This document shows positions 7,684 through 17,030 of a stretch of DNA of 64,000 nt, one piece after another (within the stretch, counting starts at the first letter, position 1; each line of letters opens with the position of its first letter). The DNA comes from Gaiellasilicea sp963784895 (GTDB lineage Bacteria; Actinomycetota; Thermoleophilia; Gaiellales; Gaiellaceae). A model generated the notes under the pieces. The model worked only from the letters and a program-made list of their open reading frames with translations, searched no databases and was not told the DNA's origin. The translations under genes were made by a program, and so were the position numbers. The stretch lies in NCBI GenBank assembly GCA_963784895.1, contig CAWATM010000019.1, forward strand, positions 1-64,000. The letters run 5' to 3'.

Positions 7684-9975
7684 ATGAAACGTCTGACCTG
7701 GCTTGTCGCCGCGCTCGCGGCGCTCGCCGCAGCGCCCGCGGCAACGGCCGCAGGCTACGAGACCGCGGCCAAGCCCGACACACTGCACATCAACGTCGTC
7801 TCGAGTCCGGCGGCGTACGTCTCCGACGGCGACGCGCGGATCGAGATCGCCGTCCCGGCCGCCACGGCGCTCAGCGACGTCGAGGTGACGCTGAACGGCG
7901 CCGACGTCACCTCCACCTTCGGGCCCGACCCCGAGGGCAACCACCAGCTCGAGGGCGTCGTCACGGGGCTGCCGCTCGGCCCGAGCACGCTCGCAGCGAG
8001 CACGCAGAAGCAGGCGAAGGGGAACCCGCATTACGACGACGTGACGCTGACGAACAACCCACTCCAGGGCCCGATCTTCTCCGGCCCGCACCAGACGCCG
8101 TTCCTCTGCGCGAGTCCAGGGAACGCCGGGAGCTTCGGCCTGCCGACGATCCCGCAGTCGCCGACGTGCGAGACGCCGAGGGTGGTCAGCTTCGTCTACC
8201 GGAACGTCGCCGGGCAGTACCTCGAGTACAACCCGGCCTCGCCGCCGCCGGCCGCCTTGATCGAGGTGACGACGACGATGGACGGCGAGACGGTGCCGAT
8301 GATCCTCCGCTGGGAGCGGGGCGTGATCAACCGCTTCATGTACTCGATCATGATGCTCTCGCCCGGCTCGCAGACGCCGACGCCGGACCTCTCGGCCTGG
8401 AACGGGAAGGCGCTCTTCAGCTTGTCGGGCGGGGTCGCGATCGGCCACTACCAGGGCTCCGCGTCCGGCACCGACCTGCGCCACCTCGCCGGTCTGCGGA
8501 TGGGCTACGCCGTCCTCTACTCGAGCGGCACGCGCACGAACACGCACTACAACCTCCAGCTCGGGGGCGAGACGGCGATCATGGTCAAGGACCGCTTCGT
8601 CTCCGCCTACGCGGAGCCGGAGTACACGATCGGCGTCGGCGGCTCCGGCGGCGCGATCCAGCAGTACGTCTACGGGCAGAACCACTCCGGGCTGCTCGAC
8701 GGCGGCGTGCCGCAGTACTCGTACCCGGACATGGTCACGCAGACGATCCACGTCGGCGACTGCGAGCTGCTCGAGCGCTGGGCGGACTCGAAGGTGATCT
8801 CGAACCCGCTCTCGATGTGGCGGACGTGGGTCAACCGGTCGCTGATCGAGGGCCTGAATGCCTCGGCGACGATGCCGAACCCGTACGCCGCCGTGATGCC
8901 CTACATGCCAGTTCCCGGATCGACCGAGTGCATCAACGGCTGGCGCGGCCTCTCACCGCTCACGCTCAACCCGAACTGGTACTCGCCGACCGCGCCTGGC
9001 CCGCCCGGCTACAACCCGGCAACCTATGGGCCGGTCGAGTGGACGCACTGGGGCGACCTGGTCAACATCTACGGCACGGACGAGACCGGTTTTGCCCGCT
9101 CGCCGTGGGACAACGTCGGCGTCCAGTACGGGCTCGAGGCGCTCCAGAACGGCTCGATCACGCCCGAGCAGTTCCTCGACCTGAACGCGAACGTCGGCTC
9201 GTGGAAGCCCTCGAGCGAGATGGTGCAGGAGGGCTGTCCGTATGTCCCGGCAGCCTGCGCCTCTCCGCCGGACGTGTGGAGCGCCCGCAACATGAGCCTC
9301 TCGCCCGACGGTGGCGCCACACCGGCCGCGCGGCGTGAAGGCAACCGGGAGGCCGGCTACGCGGCCTACCGCTCCGGGATGGTCTTCCGGGGCAAGCTCG
9401 ACATCCCGGTGATCGACTGGCGGCACTATCTCGAGCACCGGCTCGACATGCACAACTCACACCAGTCGTTCGCCGCCCGCCAGCGGCTCCTGAACTACGA
9501 CGGCGACGCGTCGAACCAGCTGATCTGGTTCACCGACGCGCGGCCGGGGACGCCGCAGTCCGACCAGACACCACAGGCGTTCCTCGTCCTCGACGAGTGG
9601 ATCAAGACGGGGCAGAAGCCCGCAACCGCGAGCGACGCGTGCTTCGCGACGAACGGGACGCTGATCGCGAGCGGCCCCGACGTGTGGGACGGGATCCTGA
9701 ACGGCGAGCCTGCGGGCGCGTGCACGCAGCAGTTCCCGCTCCACTCGACGTCGCGGATCGTCGCCGGCGGCCCGATCGAGGGAGGCGTGTTCAAGTGCGC
9801 CGTCCAGCCCGTCGAGCGGGCGCTCGCCCAGGGCCTCTACGGGTCGTGGGAGCCGACCGCAGCCGAGGTCGACCGCCTGCAGGCGATCTTCCCGGCGGGT
9901 GTGTGCGACTACACGAAGCCCGATCAGATGGTGCCGCCGGAGCTCTCCGGCAGCTCGAACGGGGCGAAGAAATAG
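7684..9975 (+). CDS. Large secreted DUF6351-like protein
   Basis: 763 residues from ATG 7684, which has the purine-rich binding site GGGGAAGGGGAGGG. A Sec signal peptide (MKRLTWLVAALAALAAAPAATA) is followed by an Ig-like N-terminal strand region (ADVTSTFGPDPEG) and a long domain with GVGGSGGAIQQYVYGQNH, which looks like an alpha/beta-hydrolase nucleophile elbow (G-S-G-G). A histidine-rich stretch near the end (IDWRHYLEHRLDMHNSHQSF) could supply the catalytic histidine. It resembles DUF6351 exported proteins, whose substrate is unknown. A strong hairpin follows the stop codon. Confidence 0.7.
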   Translation: MKRLTWLVAALAALAAAPAATAAGYETAAKPDTLHINVVSSPAAYVSDGDARIEIAVPAATALSDVEVTLNGADVTSTFGPDPEGNHQLEGVVTGLPLGPSTLAASTQKQAKGNPHYDDVTLTNNPLQGPIFSGPHQTPFLCASPGNAGSFGLPTIPQSPTCETPRVVSFVYRNVAGQYLEYNPASPPPAALIEVTTTMDGETVPMILRWERGVINRFMYSIMMLSPGSQTPTPDLSAWNGKALFSLSGGVAIGHYQGSASGTDLRHLAGLRMGYAVLYSSGTRTNTHYNLQLGGETAIMVKDRFVSAYAEPEYTIGVGGSGGAIQQYVYGQNHSGLLDGGVPQYSYPDMVTQTIHVGDCELLERWADSKVISNPLSMWRTWVNRSLIEGLNASATMPNPYAAVMPYMPVPGSTECINGWRGLSPLTLNPNWYSPTAPGPPGYNPATYGPVEWTHWGDLVNIYGTDETGFARSPWDNVGVQYGLEALQNGSITPEQFLDLNANVGSWKPSSEMVQEGCPYVPAACASPPDVWSARNMSLSPDGGATPAARREGNREAGYAAYRSGMVFRGKLDIPVIDWRHYLEHRLDMHNSHQSFAARQRLLNYDGDASNQLIWFTDARPGTPQSDQTPQAFLVLDEWIKTGQKPATASDACFATNGTLIASGPDVWDGILNGEPAGACTQQFPLHSTSRIVAGGPIEGGVFKCAVQPVERALAQGLYGSWEPTAAEVDRLQAIFPAGVCDYTKPDQMVPPELSGSSNGAKK

Positions 9976-9981
9976 GAGCTG

Positions 9982-10013
9982 GTGAGGGGCCGCGCGCGAG
10001 CGCGGCCCCTCAC
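9982..10013 (+). terminator. 14-bp perfect hairpin terminator
   Basis: GTGAGGGGCCGCGC pairs perfectly with GCGCGGCCCCTCAC around a GCGA loop, 6 nt after the stop codon of the DUF6351-like gene. There is no T tract, so it would be an I-shaped terminator. Confidence 0.7.
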
Positions 10014-10092
10014 GTCGCGTACCTCCGGTTGCGCCTTCGTTGCGGTTCGATTAAGCGCCTAACCTCTTTGCACCGGCGTCGTTCCAGTTCAC

Positions 10093-10548
10093 ATGAGCGT
10101 CGCCCACGCCGAGCCAATGACGATCGAGCTCGACGCGGCGCGGCAGTTCGACTTCTGGCTGGGGGAGTGGGACTGCACCTGGCAGGCGGACGGGCTCGAG
10201 CACATCGGGACGAACTCCGTCTATGCCGACCTCGGCGGGATGGTGCTCGTGGAGAACTTCGACGGGCGGCCGAGCCTCGACTACCAGGGCCTCAGCTACT
10301 CCGTCTACGACCGCAAGGGGCAGTGTTGGAAGCAGACCTGGGTCGACAGCGAGGGGATCTACCTCGACTTCGCCGGCCGCTTCGAGGACGGCGCGATGGA
10401 GCTGCGCCGCACCGCCGACGGCGCGCTCTTCCGGATGCGCTGGGAGCACATCGAAGCGAACGGGTTCGACTGGTCGTACGCGCGCTCCGAGGACGGTGGC
10501 CGAACCTGGACAGCCCTCTGGGAGATCGGCTACAGCCGTGTCCTATAG
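10093..10548 (+). CDS. DUF1579-like small beta-barrel protein
   Basis: 151 residues. The segment FDFWLGEWDCTWQADG near residue 18 is typical of the DUF1579 group of soluble proteins, followed by alternating strands rich in aromatic residues (YSVYDRKGQCWKQTW, RMRWEHIEANGFDWSY). No signal peptide or catalytic motif is visible, and function is unknown. It probably forms a lipocalin-like barrel. The gene stands alone between two hairpin-rich gaps. ATG 10093 has no clear Shine-Dalgarno sequence; an ATG nine codons in is an alternative. Confidence 0.65.
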   Translation: MSVAHAEPMTIELDAARQFDFWLGEWDCTWQADGLEHIGTNSVYADLGGMVLVENFDGRPSLDYQGLSYSVYDRKGQCWKQTWVDSEGIYLDFAGRFEDGAMELRRTADGALFRMRWEHIEANGFDWSYARSEDGGRTWTALWEIGYSRVL

Positions 10549-10563
10549 CTGGGTCGACCCGCA

Positions 10564-10752
10564 CTTCGCGGCGCTCTACGCACGCCGCGAAGAGGAGCGG
10601 CTCGCGGCTGCTCTAGCCGCGCAAGCTCGGGATCTGCGAGAGCAGATCCCGAGCGCTCCAAGACCCCTGAAGGGTCGCTTCGCTCCCAAGCTCGTCTGAG
10701 TAGCCGCTCCGAGTTCACCCTCCAACGCCGGCTCTCACCCTCCTGAGCCGGC
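10564..10752. repeat. Cluster of five perfect hairpins upstream of dnaE
   Basis: Five independent stems in 190 nt: 10564-10592 (10 bp), 10603-10621 (6 bp), 10625-10654 (12 bp, GCTCGGGATCTG pairing with CAGATCCCGAGC), 10662-10676 (5 bp) and 10727-10752 (7 bp). An open frame 10538-10699 runs through it, but its content is dictated by the palindromes, so I do not call a gene. Confidence 0.6.
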
Positions 10753-10797
10753 TTGAGGGTGCCCGCCGGAGGGGGCGTCACTCACAATGGCCCTTCC

Positions 10798-13700
10798 GTG
10801 AGCGCCGACTTCGTCCATCTGCACGTCCACAGCGAGTACTCGATTCTCGACGGGGCGTGCCGGATCCCGGCGCTCGCGGCCCGCGCCGCGGAGCTCGAGA
10901 TGCCCGCGGTGGCGCTCACCGACCACGGCTCGCTCGCCGGCTCGGTCGACCTCTACAAGGCCGCCCGCGACCAGGGGATCAAGCCGATCGTCGGCTGCGA
11001 GGTCTACGTCGCCGACGACCGCCACGCCCGCACGCGCGGCTACGCGCACCTGACGCTGCTCGCCGAGTCGAACGCCGGCTACTCCAACCTGATCAAGCTC
11101 AGCTCGCTCGGCTACCTCGAGGGCTACTACACGAAGCCGCGGGTCGACTGGGAGCTGCTCGAGCGCTACTCGGGCGGCCTGATCGCGCTCTCCGGCTGCC
11201 TCTCCGGCCGCGTCTGCAAGGCGCTCGAGGAGAGCCGGCCGAAGGATGCCGCCGCCGACCTCGACCGGCTCGCGACCGTGTTCGGGCGCGAGAACACCTA
11301 CGTCGAGCTCCAGAACGCCGGCCTCGACGTGCAGCAGCGCGTCAACCCGGAGCTGGTCAAGCTGGCGGCCGAGGCGAAGCTGCCGCTCGTCGCGACCGGC
11401 GACGTCCACTACCTCACCGCCGAGGACGCCTACTCGCACGAGGCGCTGCTTTGCATCCAGTCGGGCGACTCGCTCAAGAACCCCAGTCACTGGCGCTTCG
11501 ATACGAACGAGTTCTACTTCAAGACCCCGGCCGAGATGGCGCTCGACTTCCCCGGCCACGAGGACGCGATGCGGCGCACGCTCGAAGTCGCCGAGCGCTG
11601 CTCGATCGAGATCGAGCTCGGCAACATCCTGCTGCCGAAGTTCCCGACGCCGAACGGCCGCGACGCGTTCGAGTACCTCGTCGAGCTCTGCGACCAGGGG
11701 CTCGAGCGGCGCTACGACACGGTGACGCCCGAGCTGCGCGAGCGGCTCCAGTTCGAGCTGAAGACGATCCGGGAGATGGGCTTCGCCGACTACTTCCTGA
11801 TCGTCTGGGATTTCATCCACTTCGCGAAGGTGAACGGGATCGGCGTCGGCCCGGGCCGCGGCTCTGCCGCCGGCTCGCTCGCCGCCTACGCGCTCGAGAT
11901 CACCGACATCGACCCGATCAAGTACGACCTCCTCTTCGAGCGCTTCCTCAACCCGGGCCGCAAGTCGATGCCCGACATCGACATCGACTTCGCCGTCGAG
12001 GGCCGCGAGCGCGTGATCAACTACGTCTCCGAGAAGTACGGCCGCGACCGTGTCGCCCAGATCATCACCTTCGGGACGATGGCCGCCCGCGCCGCCGTCC
12101 GCGACGCCGGCCGCGTGCTCGAGATCCCCTACGGCGTCGTCGACCGGATCGCGAAGCTGATCCCGGAAGGCCCGGGCCAGACGCTCGCCGACTGCCTCAA
12201 GCCCGGCTCCGACCTGAAGACGGCGTACGAGACCGACCCGGCCGCGAAGGAGATCATCGACCTGGCGAAGCCGCTCGAGGGTCTGGTGCGCCAGGACTCG
12301 ATCCACGCCGCCGGCGTCGTCATCGGCGCCGAGCCGCTGATCGACACGATCCCGCTGCAGCAGAAGGGCGCCGACCAGGAGGTCGTGACCCAGTTCTCGA
12401 TGAACACGGTCGAGGCGCTCGGCCTCCTGAAGATGGACTTCCTCGGCCTGCGCAACCTCGACGTGATCGACAAGGCGGTCGAGCTGATCGGGAACGTCGA
12501 CATGACCGCGATCCCGCTCGACGACAAGAAGACGTACGCGATGCTCGCGCGCGGGGAGGCGATGGGTGTCTTCCAGTTCGAGTCGTCGGGGATGCGCGAG
12601 GCGCTGCGGCAGGTGAAGCCGACCGTCTTCGAGGACCTGATCGCGCTCGTCGCGCTCTACCGGCCGGGGCCGATGCAGTACATCCCGAACTACGCGAAGC
12701 GGAAGGCGGGTGCCGAGCAGGTCGCCTTCATCGACCCGCGCCTGAAGGCGATCACCGGCACGACGTACGGAATCTCGATCTACCAGGAGCAGTCGATGGA
12801 GATCGCGAAGCAGATCGGCGGCTTCACCCCCGCCGAAGCGGACGACCTCCGCAAGGCGATCGGGAAGAAGATCCACAAGCTGATGGCTTCGCTGAAGGAC
12901 AAGTTCATCAGCGGCTGCATCGCGAACGAGACCTCGGAGCAGGTCGCGCGACAGCTCTGGGACGACATCGAGAAGTCGCAGGACTACTCGTTCAACAAGT
13001 CGCATGCGGCCTGCTACGCGCTGATCGCCTACCGGACGGCGTGGCTGAAGGCGAATCACCCGTGCGAGTACATGGCCGCTCTGATCTCCTCGGTGATGAA
13101 CACGAAGGATCGGGTGCCGCTGTACGTGAACGCCTGCGACGAGCTCGGGATCGAGGTGCTGCCGCCGGACGCCAACTCCTCCCAGACCGACTTCGCCGTC
13201 GTCGAGGGGAAGATCCGCTTCGGCCTGAACGCGGTCAAGGCGGTGGGGGAGACGGCGGCCACGACGATCGTCCGCGCCCGCGCCGAGGGCGGCCCGTTCG
13301 AGTCGATCTGGGACTTCACCGAGCGCGTCGATCCCCAGGTCGTGAACAAGCGGTCGCTCGAGGCGCTCGTCAAGTGCGGCGCGCTCGACTCGACCGGCGC
13401 CTCGCGGATGGGGATGCTCGCCATGCTCGAGCAGGCGCTCGCGTGGGGGCAGAAGCACGCCGCCGACCGGCTCGCCGGGCAGGCGTCGATCTTCGACATA
13501 GGTGGTCCCGACACAGCCGACAACGAGGAGTCGGCCGGGCCGCGGCACCATCCAGCGATCCCGAGCGGCGAGTTCGAGAAGCCGGAGCTCCTGAAGCTCG
13601 AGAAGGAGACGCTCGGCCTGTACGTCTCCGAGCATCCGCTCCACGCCGTCCGCGACCAGCTCCGCCGCAAGACCGACTGCACGCTCAACGAGCTGGAGCG

Positions 13701-14199
13701 GCGGCGCGACGGCGAGGTCGTGTCGGTCGGGGGAATCGTGTCGTCGGTGAAGCAGCTGACGACGAAGAAGGGCGAGCCGATGGTCTTCCTGACGCTCGAC
13801 GATCCCACCGGCGGCGGCGAGGTCGTCGTCTTCAACTCGACGTACGCGCAGGCGCGCGAGCTCTGCGTCGCCGACCGGATCCTCGTGGTCAAGGGCCGCG
13901 TCGACCACAAGCAGCAGGGCGAGACGAAGCTGATCGCACTCGAGGTGAACGGGTTCGAGGCGGTGCAGGAGCGGACGGAGATCAGATTCAAGCTCGACGC
14001 GCGCGCTGCGCGGGCCGGGCTGATCCGCGACCTCGCGCACCTCGTCAAGGACTATCCGGGCCCCTCGCGCGTGCTCGTCGCGCTCGACACCTCGCTGGGG
14101 CCGAAGACGCTGGCGCTCGGCCCCGGGTACACGGTCAAGATCGACACGGACTTCCTCACCGAGGCGCGCACGCTCCTCGGCGCCGACGCGATCGCCTAG
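10798..14199 (+). CDS. dnaE: DNA polymerase III alpha subunit
   Basis: 1,133 residues from GTG 10798. The N-terminal PHP domain has HLHVHSEYSILDGA; the polymerase core has GPGRGSAAGS near residue 350 and the catalytic aspartates in MPDIDIDF near residue 393; FQFESSGMRE follows near 590. An OB-fold sits near residue 976 (VSVGGIVSSV). Length and domain order match the DnaE1 replicative polymerase. The upstream ATG at 10787 opens only a four-codon frame overlapping the GTG, and CACAAT 9 nt before the GTG could be the -10 box. The stop codon is the first base pair set of a long palindrome. Confidence 0.97.
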   Translation: MSADFVHLHVHSEYSILDGACRIPALAARAAELEMPAVALTDHGSLAGSVDLYKAARDQGIKPIVGCEVYVADDRHARTRGYAHLTLLAESNAGYSNLIKLSSLGYLEGYYTKPRVDWELLERYSGGLIALSGCLSGRVCKALEESRPKDAAADLDRLATVFGRENTYVELQNAGLDVQQRVNPELVKLAAEAKLPLVATGDVHYLTAEDAYSHEALLCIQSGDSLKNPSHWRFDTNEFYFKTPAEMALDFPGHEDAMRRTLEVAERCSIEIELGNILLPKFPTPNGRDAFEYLVELCDQGLERRYDTVTPELRERLQFELKTIREMGFADYFLIVWDFIHFAKVNGIGVGPGRGSAAGSLAAYALEITDIDPIKYDLLFERFLNPGRKSMPDIDIDFAVEGRERVINYVSEKYGRDRVAQIITFGTMAARAAVRDAGRVLEIPYGVVDRIAKLIPEGPGQTLADCLKPGSDLKTAYETDPAAKEIIDLAKPLEGLVRQDSIHAAGVVIGAEPLIDTIPLQQKGADQEVVTQFSMNTVEALGLLKMDFLGLRNLDVIDKAVELIGNVDMTAIPLDDKKTYAMLARGEAMGVFQFESSGMREALRQVKPTVFEDLIALVALYRPGPMQYIPNYAKRKAGAEQVAFIDPRLKAITGTTYGISIYQEQSMEIAKQIGGFTPAEADDLRKAIGKKIHKLMASLKDKFISGCIANETSEQVARQLWDDIEKSQDYSFNKSHAACYALIAYRTAWLKANHPCEYMAALISSVMNTKDRVPLYVNACDELGIEVLPPDANSSQTDFAVVEGKIRFGLNAVKAVGETAATTIVRARAEGGPFESIWDFTERVDPQVVNKRSLEALVKCGALDSTGASRMGMLAMLEQALAWGQKHAADRLAGQASIFDIGGPDTADNEESAGPRHHPAIPSGEFEKPELLKLEKETLGLYVSEHPLHAVRDQLRRKTDCTLNELERRRDGEVVSVGGIVSSVKQLTTKKGEPMVFLTLDDPTGGGEVVVFNSTYAQARELCVADRILVVKGRVDHKQQGETKLIALEVNGFEAVQERTEIRFKLDARAARAGLIRDLAHLVKDYPGPSRVLVALDTSLGPKTLALGPGYTVKIDTDFLTEARTLLGADAIA

Positions 14200-14364
14200 A
14201 GCCTCCAACGTCATGCGGCTCTGAGTTCGCCGGGCCGCGCTGGGCGGCGCGAGGCGGCGTCCTCAGTCGCGCCGATATGCCCGCATATCGGTCGCTCCCT
14301 GCGTCCTTGCCTCGCACCGCCCAACGCTCCCCAGCGACGAGGCCCCATCACGTTGAAGGCTCTA
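14197..14364. repeat. 168-nt imperfect palindrome filling the dnaE downstream gap
   Basis: The left end TAGAGCC (the TAG is the dnaE stop) pairs with GGCTCTA at 14358-14364. Further in, CCAACGTCATG faces CATCACGTTG, CTGGGCGGCGCGAGGC faces GCCTCGCACCGCCCAA, and the centre is CCGATATGC-CC-GCATATCGG. The arms are about 75 nt with several mismatches. It could form one long RNA hairpin or a DNA cruciform and act as terminator or processing site. No ORF is supported inside. Confidence 0.75.
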
Positions 14365-14421
14365 AGTCCTAACGAAAAGTCCTCGAACTTCGTACAGCCG
14401 CGGCCGATACTCACGCGGACG

Positions 14422-15552
14422 ATGAAGCTTGCCGCCCTGATCTCGCTCGCGCTCGCCTGTGCCTCGGCGGCGTCCGCCTCCCCCGGGCTCCGCGGCGGGA
14501 TCACCGACAGCGGCGGCGCGTACTACGGCCAGCCGACCGACTTCTTCCCGCGCCTCGAGGAGCTCGGCGTCCAGGTGCTGCGCGTCCACCTGAACTGGGG
14601 CGGCCGGCTCGGCGTTGCGAAGCGGAAGCCGCGCGAGGGCACGGACGTCGAGGACAGGGCGTACGACTGGCACCTCTACGACCGGATCGTCCTCCAGGCC
14701 GAGCGGCACGGCGTCGAGGTGCTCTTCACGATCTTCGGCACCCCGCCGTGGGCGAACGGCGGCCAGGCGCCGACGCGGGCGCCGCGCAGCGCCGACCCGC
14801 TGCGCGAGTTCGCGTATGCCGCCGCAACGCGCTACAGCGGCACCTACCTCCGCGCCGACGGCGTCGTCCTCCCGCGCGTCCGCCACTGGACGGCGTGGAA
14901 CGAGCCCAATCTCCAGATCGGCCTCGTCCCGCAGTGGCGCCGGGTCGGCGGGAAGTGGATCGTCCAGAGCGCGATCGACTACGCGCGGATCTGCAACGCC
15001 GTCGTCGAGGGGATCCGGACGTCGATGCTGCGCGGCCAGAAGGTCGCGTGCGGCGTCACGGCTGCGCGCGGCAACAACAACCCGAAGGGCCTCAAGCCCT
15101 CCGTCTCGCCGCTCGCCTTCCTCCGCGCGATGAAGAAGGCGGGCGCCGCCGGGTTCGACGCCTATGCGCACCACCCGTACTACGGCGGCCCGGCGGAGAC
15201 GCCGGCGACGCCGTCTCCCGGCCGCGGCGGCGTCACGCTCGGGAACATCGACGCGCTGGTCTCCGAGTTGACGCGCCTCTACGGCCGTAAGCGGATCTGG
15301 ATCACGGAGTACGGCTACCAGACGAACCCGCCCGACGGCATCTTCGGCGTCTCCTGGTCGACGCAGGCGGCCTACGTGCGCCAGTCGTTCGCGATCGCGC
15401 GCGCCCATCCGCGGATCGACATGCTGCTCTGGTTCCTGCTCCAGGACGAGACCGACCCGGAGCGCTGGCAGTCCGGCCTGATCTCGGCGGCAGGCGAGCC
15501 CAAGCCGTCGTTCGACGCGTTCCGCGACGAGCTCGCGGAGCTCGTCGGTTAA
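14422..15552 (+). CDS. Secreted clan-A glycoside hydrolase-like protein
   Basis: 376 residues. ATG 14422 gives a signal peptide (MKLAALISLALACASAASAS). The mature part is a TIM barrel of the clan GH-A type: the acid/base motif WNEPN after a WTA strand and the nucleophile strand WITEYGYQT, both Glu residues present, plus AHHPY between them. It could be cellulase- or xylosidase-like (GH5/GH39 style); substrate cannot be assigned. GATACT lies 10 nt before the ATG. It ends 4 nt into the convergent peptidase gene, so the two stops overlap. Confidence 0.75.
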   Translation: MKLAALISLALACASAASASPGLRGGITDSGGAYYGQPTDFFPRLEELGVQVLRVHLNWGGRLGVAKRKPREGTDVEDRAYDWHLYDRIVLQAERHGVEVLFTIFGTPPWANGGQAPTRAPRSADPLREFAYAAATRYSGTYLRADGVVLPRVRHWTAWNEPNLQIGLVPQWRRVGGKWIVQSAIDYARICNAVVEGIRTSMLRGQKVACGVTAARGNNNPKGLKPSVSPLAFLRAMKKAGAAGFDAYAHHPYYGGPAETPATPSPGRGGVTLGNIDALVSELTRLYGRKRIWITEYGYQTNPPDGIFGVSWSTQAAYVRQSFAIARAHPRIDMLLWFLLQDETDPERWQSGLISAAGEPKPSFDAFRDELAELVG

Positions 15553-16271
15553 CTCCGGAGCAGCGCTTCCAACCCGGGCAGGTGGCGCAGGCAGAGCTGC
15601 GGCAGGCCCGCATGCTCGACCTCGTAGACGATCGCCGGGATCGCCTGCTCGAGCAGCCACTCGTCGAAGGCGCCGGGCGAGCCGACCTCGAGCTCCGAGA
15701 CGACCCGGAGCCCGGACGACTCGGCCAGCCGCTCGACGGGCTCGCGCGGGACGCCCTCGCGGACGAGGATCAGCTCGATCGGGGCGTGCAGGTCGAGCAC
15801 GAGTCGCGGGCGGAGCTCGTGGACGAGCGCCATCAACGCCCGTGTCTCCGGCTCGGACGCAGGCTCGGCACCGGGCGAGGACCGGCTCGTGCGGTTCGGC
15901 AGCTCGCGCAGCTCGGGGTCGATCCCGGGCGGGAACGTGAACGACGCCTCCGCGCTCCAGCTCGCGCACGGGAAGTTCCGGTTCAGGTCGACGCCGGCGG
16001 CGTTCTGGCGCGTGCCGTTGAGCAGGCCGTCGGGGTTCGCGACCTGGACGACGGCCCAGCTCGTCTCGTCGCCGGGGATCCGCTCGAGCAGCCGGCGTGC
16101 GAGCAGGCCGGTCTCGGCCTCCTCGCCGTGCTGGCCCGCGACGAGGAGGCCCTCGACCGGACCCGCCGGCAGCTGCACCCGCAGCGGCAGCCCGTCGCGG
16201 GAGCGGCCGTACTCGTGCTCGCGCCAACCGCGCAGGACGTTCGAGGTCTCGCTCTCCGCAATGCCCGTCAC
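15549..16271 (-). CDS. M14-family zinc carboxypeptidase (MpaA-like)
   Basis: 240 residues. M14 landmarks: the zinc ligands His and Glu in AGQHGEEAE, VDLNRNFP with the substrate-binding Asn-Arg, the third ligand His in LDLHAP, and the catalytic Glu in VYEVEHAG. It lacks a signal peptide, so it acts in the cytoplasm, as MpaA does on murein peptides during wall recycling. The start GTG 16271 sits 7 nt after TACGCT. It is preceded on the same strand by an ABC-2 transporter. Confidence 0.85.
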   Translation of the reverse strand: MTGIAESETSNVLRGWREHEYGRSRDGLPLRVQLPAGPVEGLLVAGQHGEEAETGLLARRLLERIPGDETSWAVVQVANPDGLLNGTRQNAAGVDLNRNFPCASWSAEASFTFPPGIDPELRELPNRTSRSSPGAEPASEPETRALMALVHELRPRLVLDLHAPIELILVREGVPREPVERLAESSGLRVVSELEVGSPGAFDEWLLEQAIPAIVYEVEHAGLPQLCLRHLPGLEALLRS

Positions 16272-16284
16272 GGCGTTCAGCGTA
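16272..16284 (-). promoter_or_regulatory. -10 box TACGCT, leaderless start
   Basis: TACGCT on the minus strand, 7 nt before GTG 16271. Confidence 0.4.
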
Positions 16285-16292
16285 CGTTCGCG

Positions 16293-17030
16293 CTACGGCG
16301 TCCGCCGGCGCAACGTCGCTGCCCCGAGCGCCAGCCCGAGCACGACGCAGCCGGCGACGATGCCGACGTCGAGCCACACGTCGGCGTCGGTCTCGCCGCT
16401 GGCGGTCACCTGCGCGAGCGCGTCGTAGGCGTAGGTGAGCGGGAACAGGTTCGAGAGCCATTCGAGCGGCTCCGCCATCTGGTCGCGCGGCACGAGCAGG
16501 CCGCAGAGGAGAATCTGCGGGATCACCACCGCGGGCATGAACTGCACGGCCTGGAACTCCGTCGTCGCGAAGGCGCTCAGGAAGAGGCCGAGCGCCATCC
16601 CGAGCAGGGCGTTCGCAACCGCGATCACCACGACGGCCCAGATCGGCCCCGCCGTATCGAGCCCGAGCAATCCGAACGCGACCGCCGACGTGATCGACGC
16701 CTGCACCGCGGCGACGGCGGCGAAGGCGAGCCCGTAGCCGCCGAGCAGGTCGCCTTTCGCGATCGGCATCGACATCAGCCGCTCCAGCGTGCCGCTCGTC
16801 CGCTCGCGCAGCATCGCGATCGAGGTGACGAGGAACATCGAGGTGAACGGGAAGATGCCGACGAGCGGGCCGCCGACGCGGTCGAACGTCTCCGGCTGCC
16901 CGTCGAACACGTAGCGGAAGAGCGTCAGCAGGAAGGGCGGTACGACGAAGACGAGCGCGAGCGTGCGCCGGTCGTGGCTGAGCTGCCGGAGCACCCGCTC
17001 CGCGGTCGCGAGCGTCCGCGCCGCGCTCAT
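16293..17030 (-). CDS. ABC-2 type transporter permease
   Basis: 245 residues with six hydrophobic spans: one near residue 25, one after FDRVGGPLVGIFPF, then four more. The pair of short motifs around RERTSGTLERLMSMP is the classic ABC-2 permease signature. It would work as a dimer with the ATPase encoded immediately upstream; the ATG overlaps that gene's stop by 4 nt (ATGA). ABC-2 systems export drugs, lipids or polysaccharides; the cargo is not identifiable. C-terminal residues ATLRRRTP are basic and cytoplasmic. Confidence 0.9.
   Translation of the reverse strand: MSAARTLATAERVLRQLSHDRRTLALVFVVPPFLLTLFRYVFDGQPETFDRVGGPLVGIFPFTSMFLVTSIAMLRERTSGTLERLMSMPIAKGDLLGGYGLAFAAVAAVQASITSAVAFGLLGLDTAGPIWAVVVIAVANALLGMALGLFLSAFATTEFQAVQFMPAVVIPQILLCGLLVPRDQMAEPLEWLSNLFPLTYAYDALAQVTASGETDADVWLDVGIVAGCVVLGLALGAATLRRRTP

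Noticed and set aside
10538..10699. 53-codon frame overlapping the end of the DUF1579-like gene
   Set aside because: Most of it is a run of perfect hairpins; codon content follows from the palindromes.
14197..14364. MITE or insertion sequence
   Set aside because: No target-site duplication, no transposase, and arms are not shared with the other long palindromes in the window.
14211..14504. Minus-strand frame across the dnaE downstream palindrome
   Set aside because: It spans both palindrome and the signal peptide of the next gene on the other strand.
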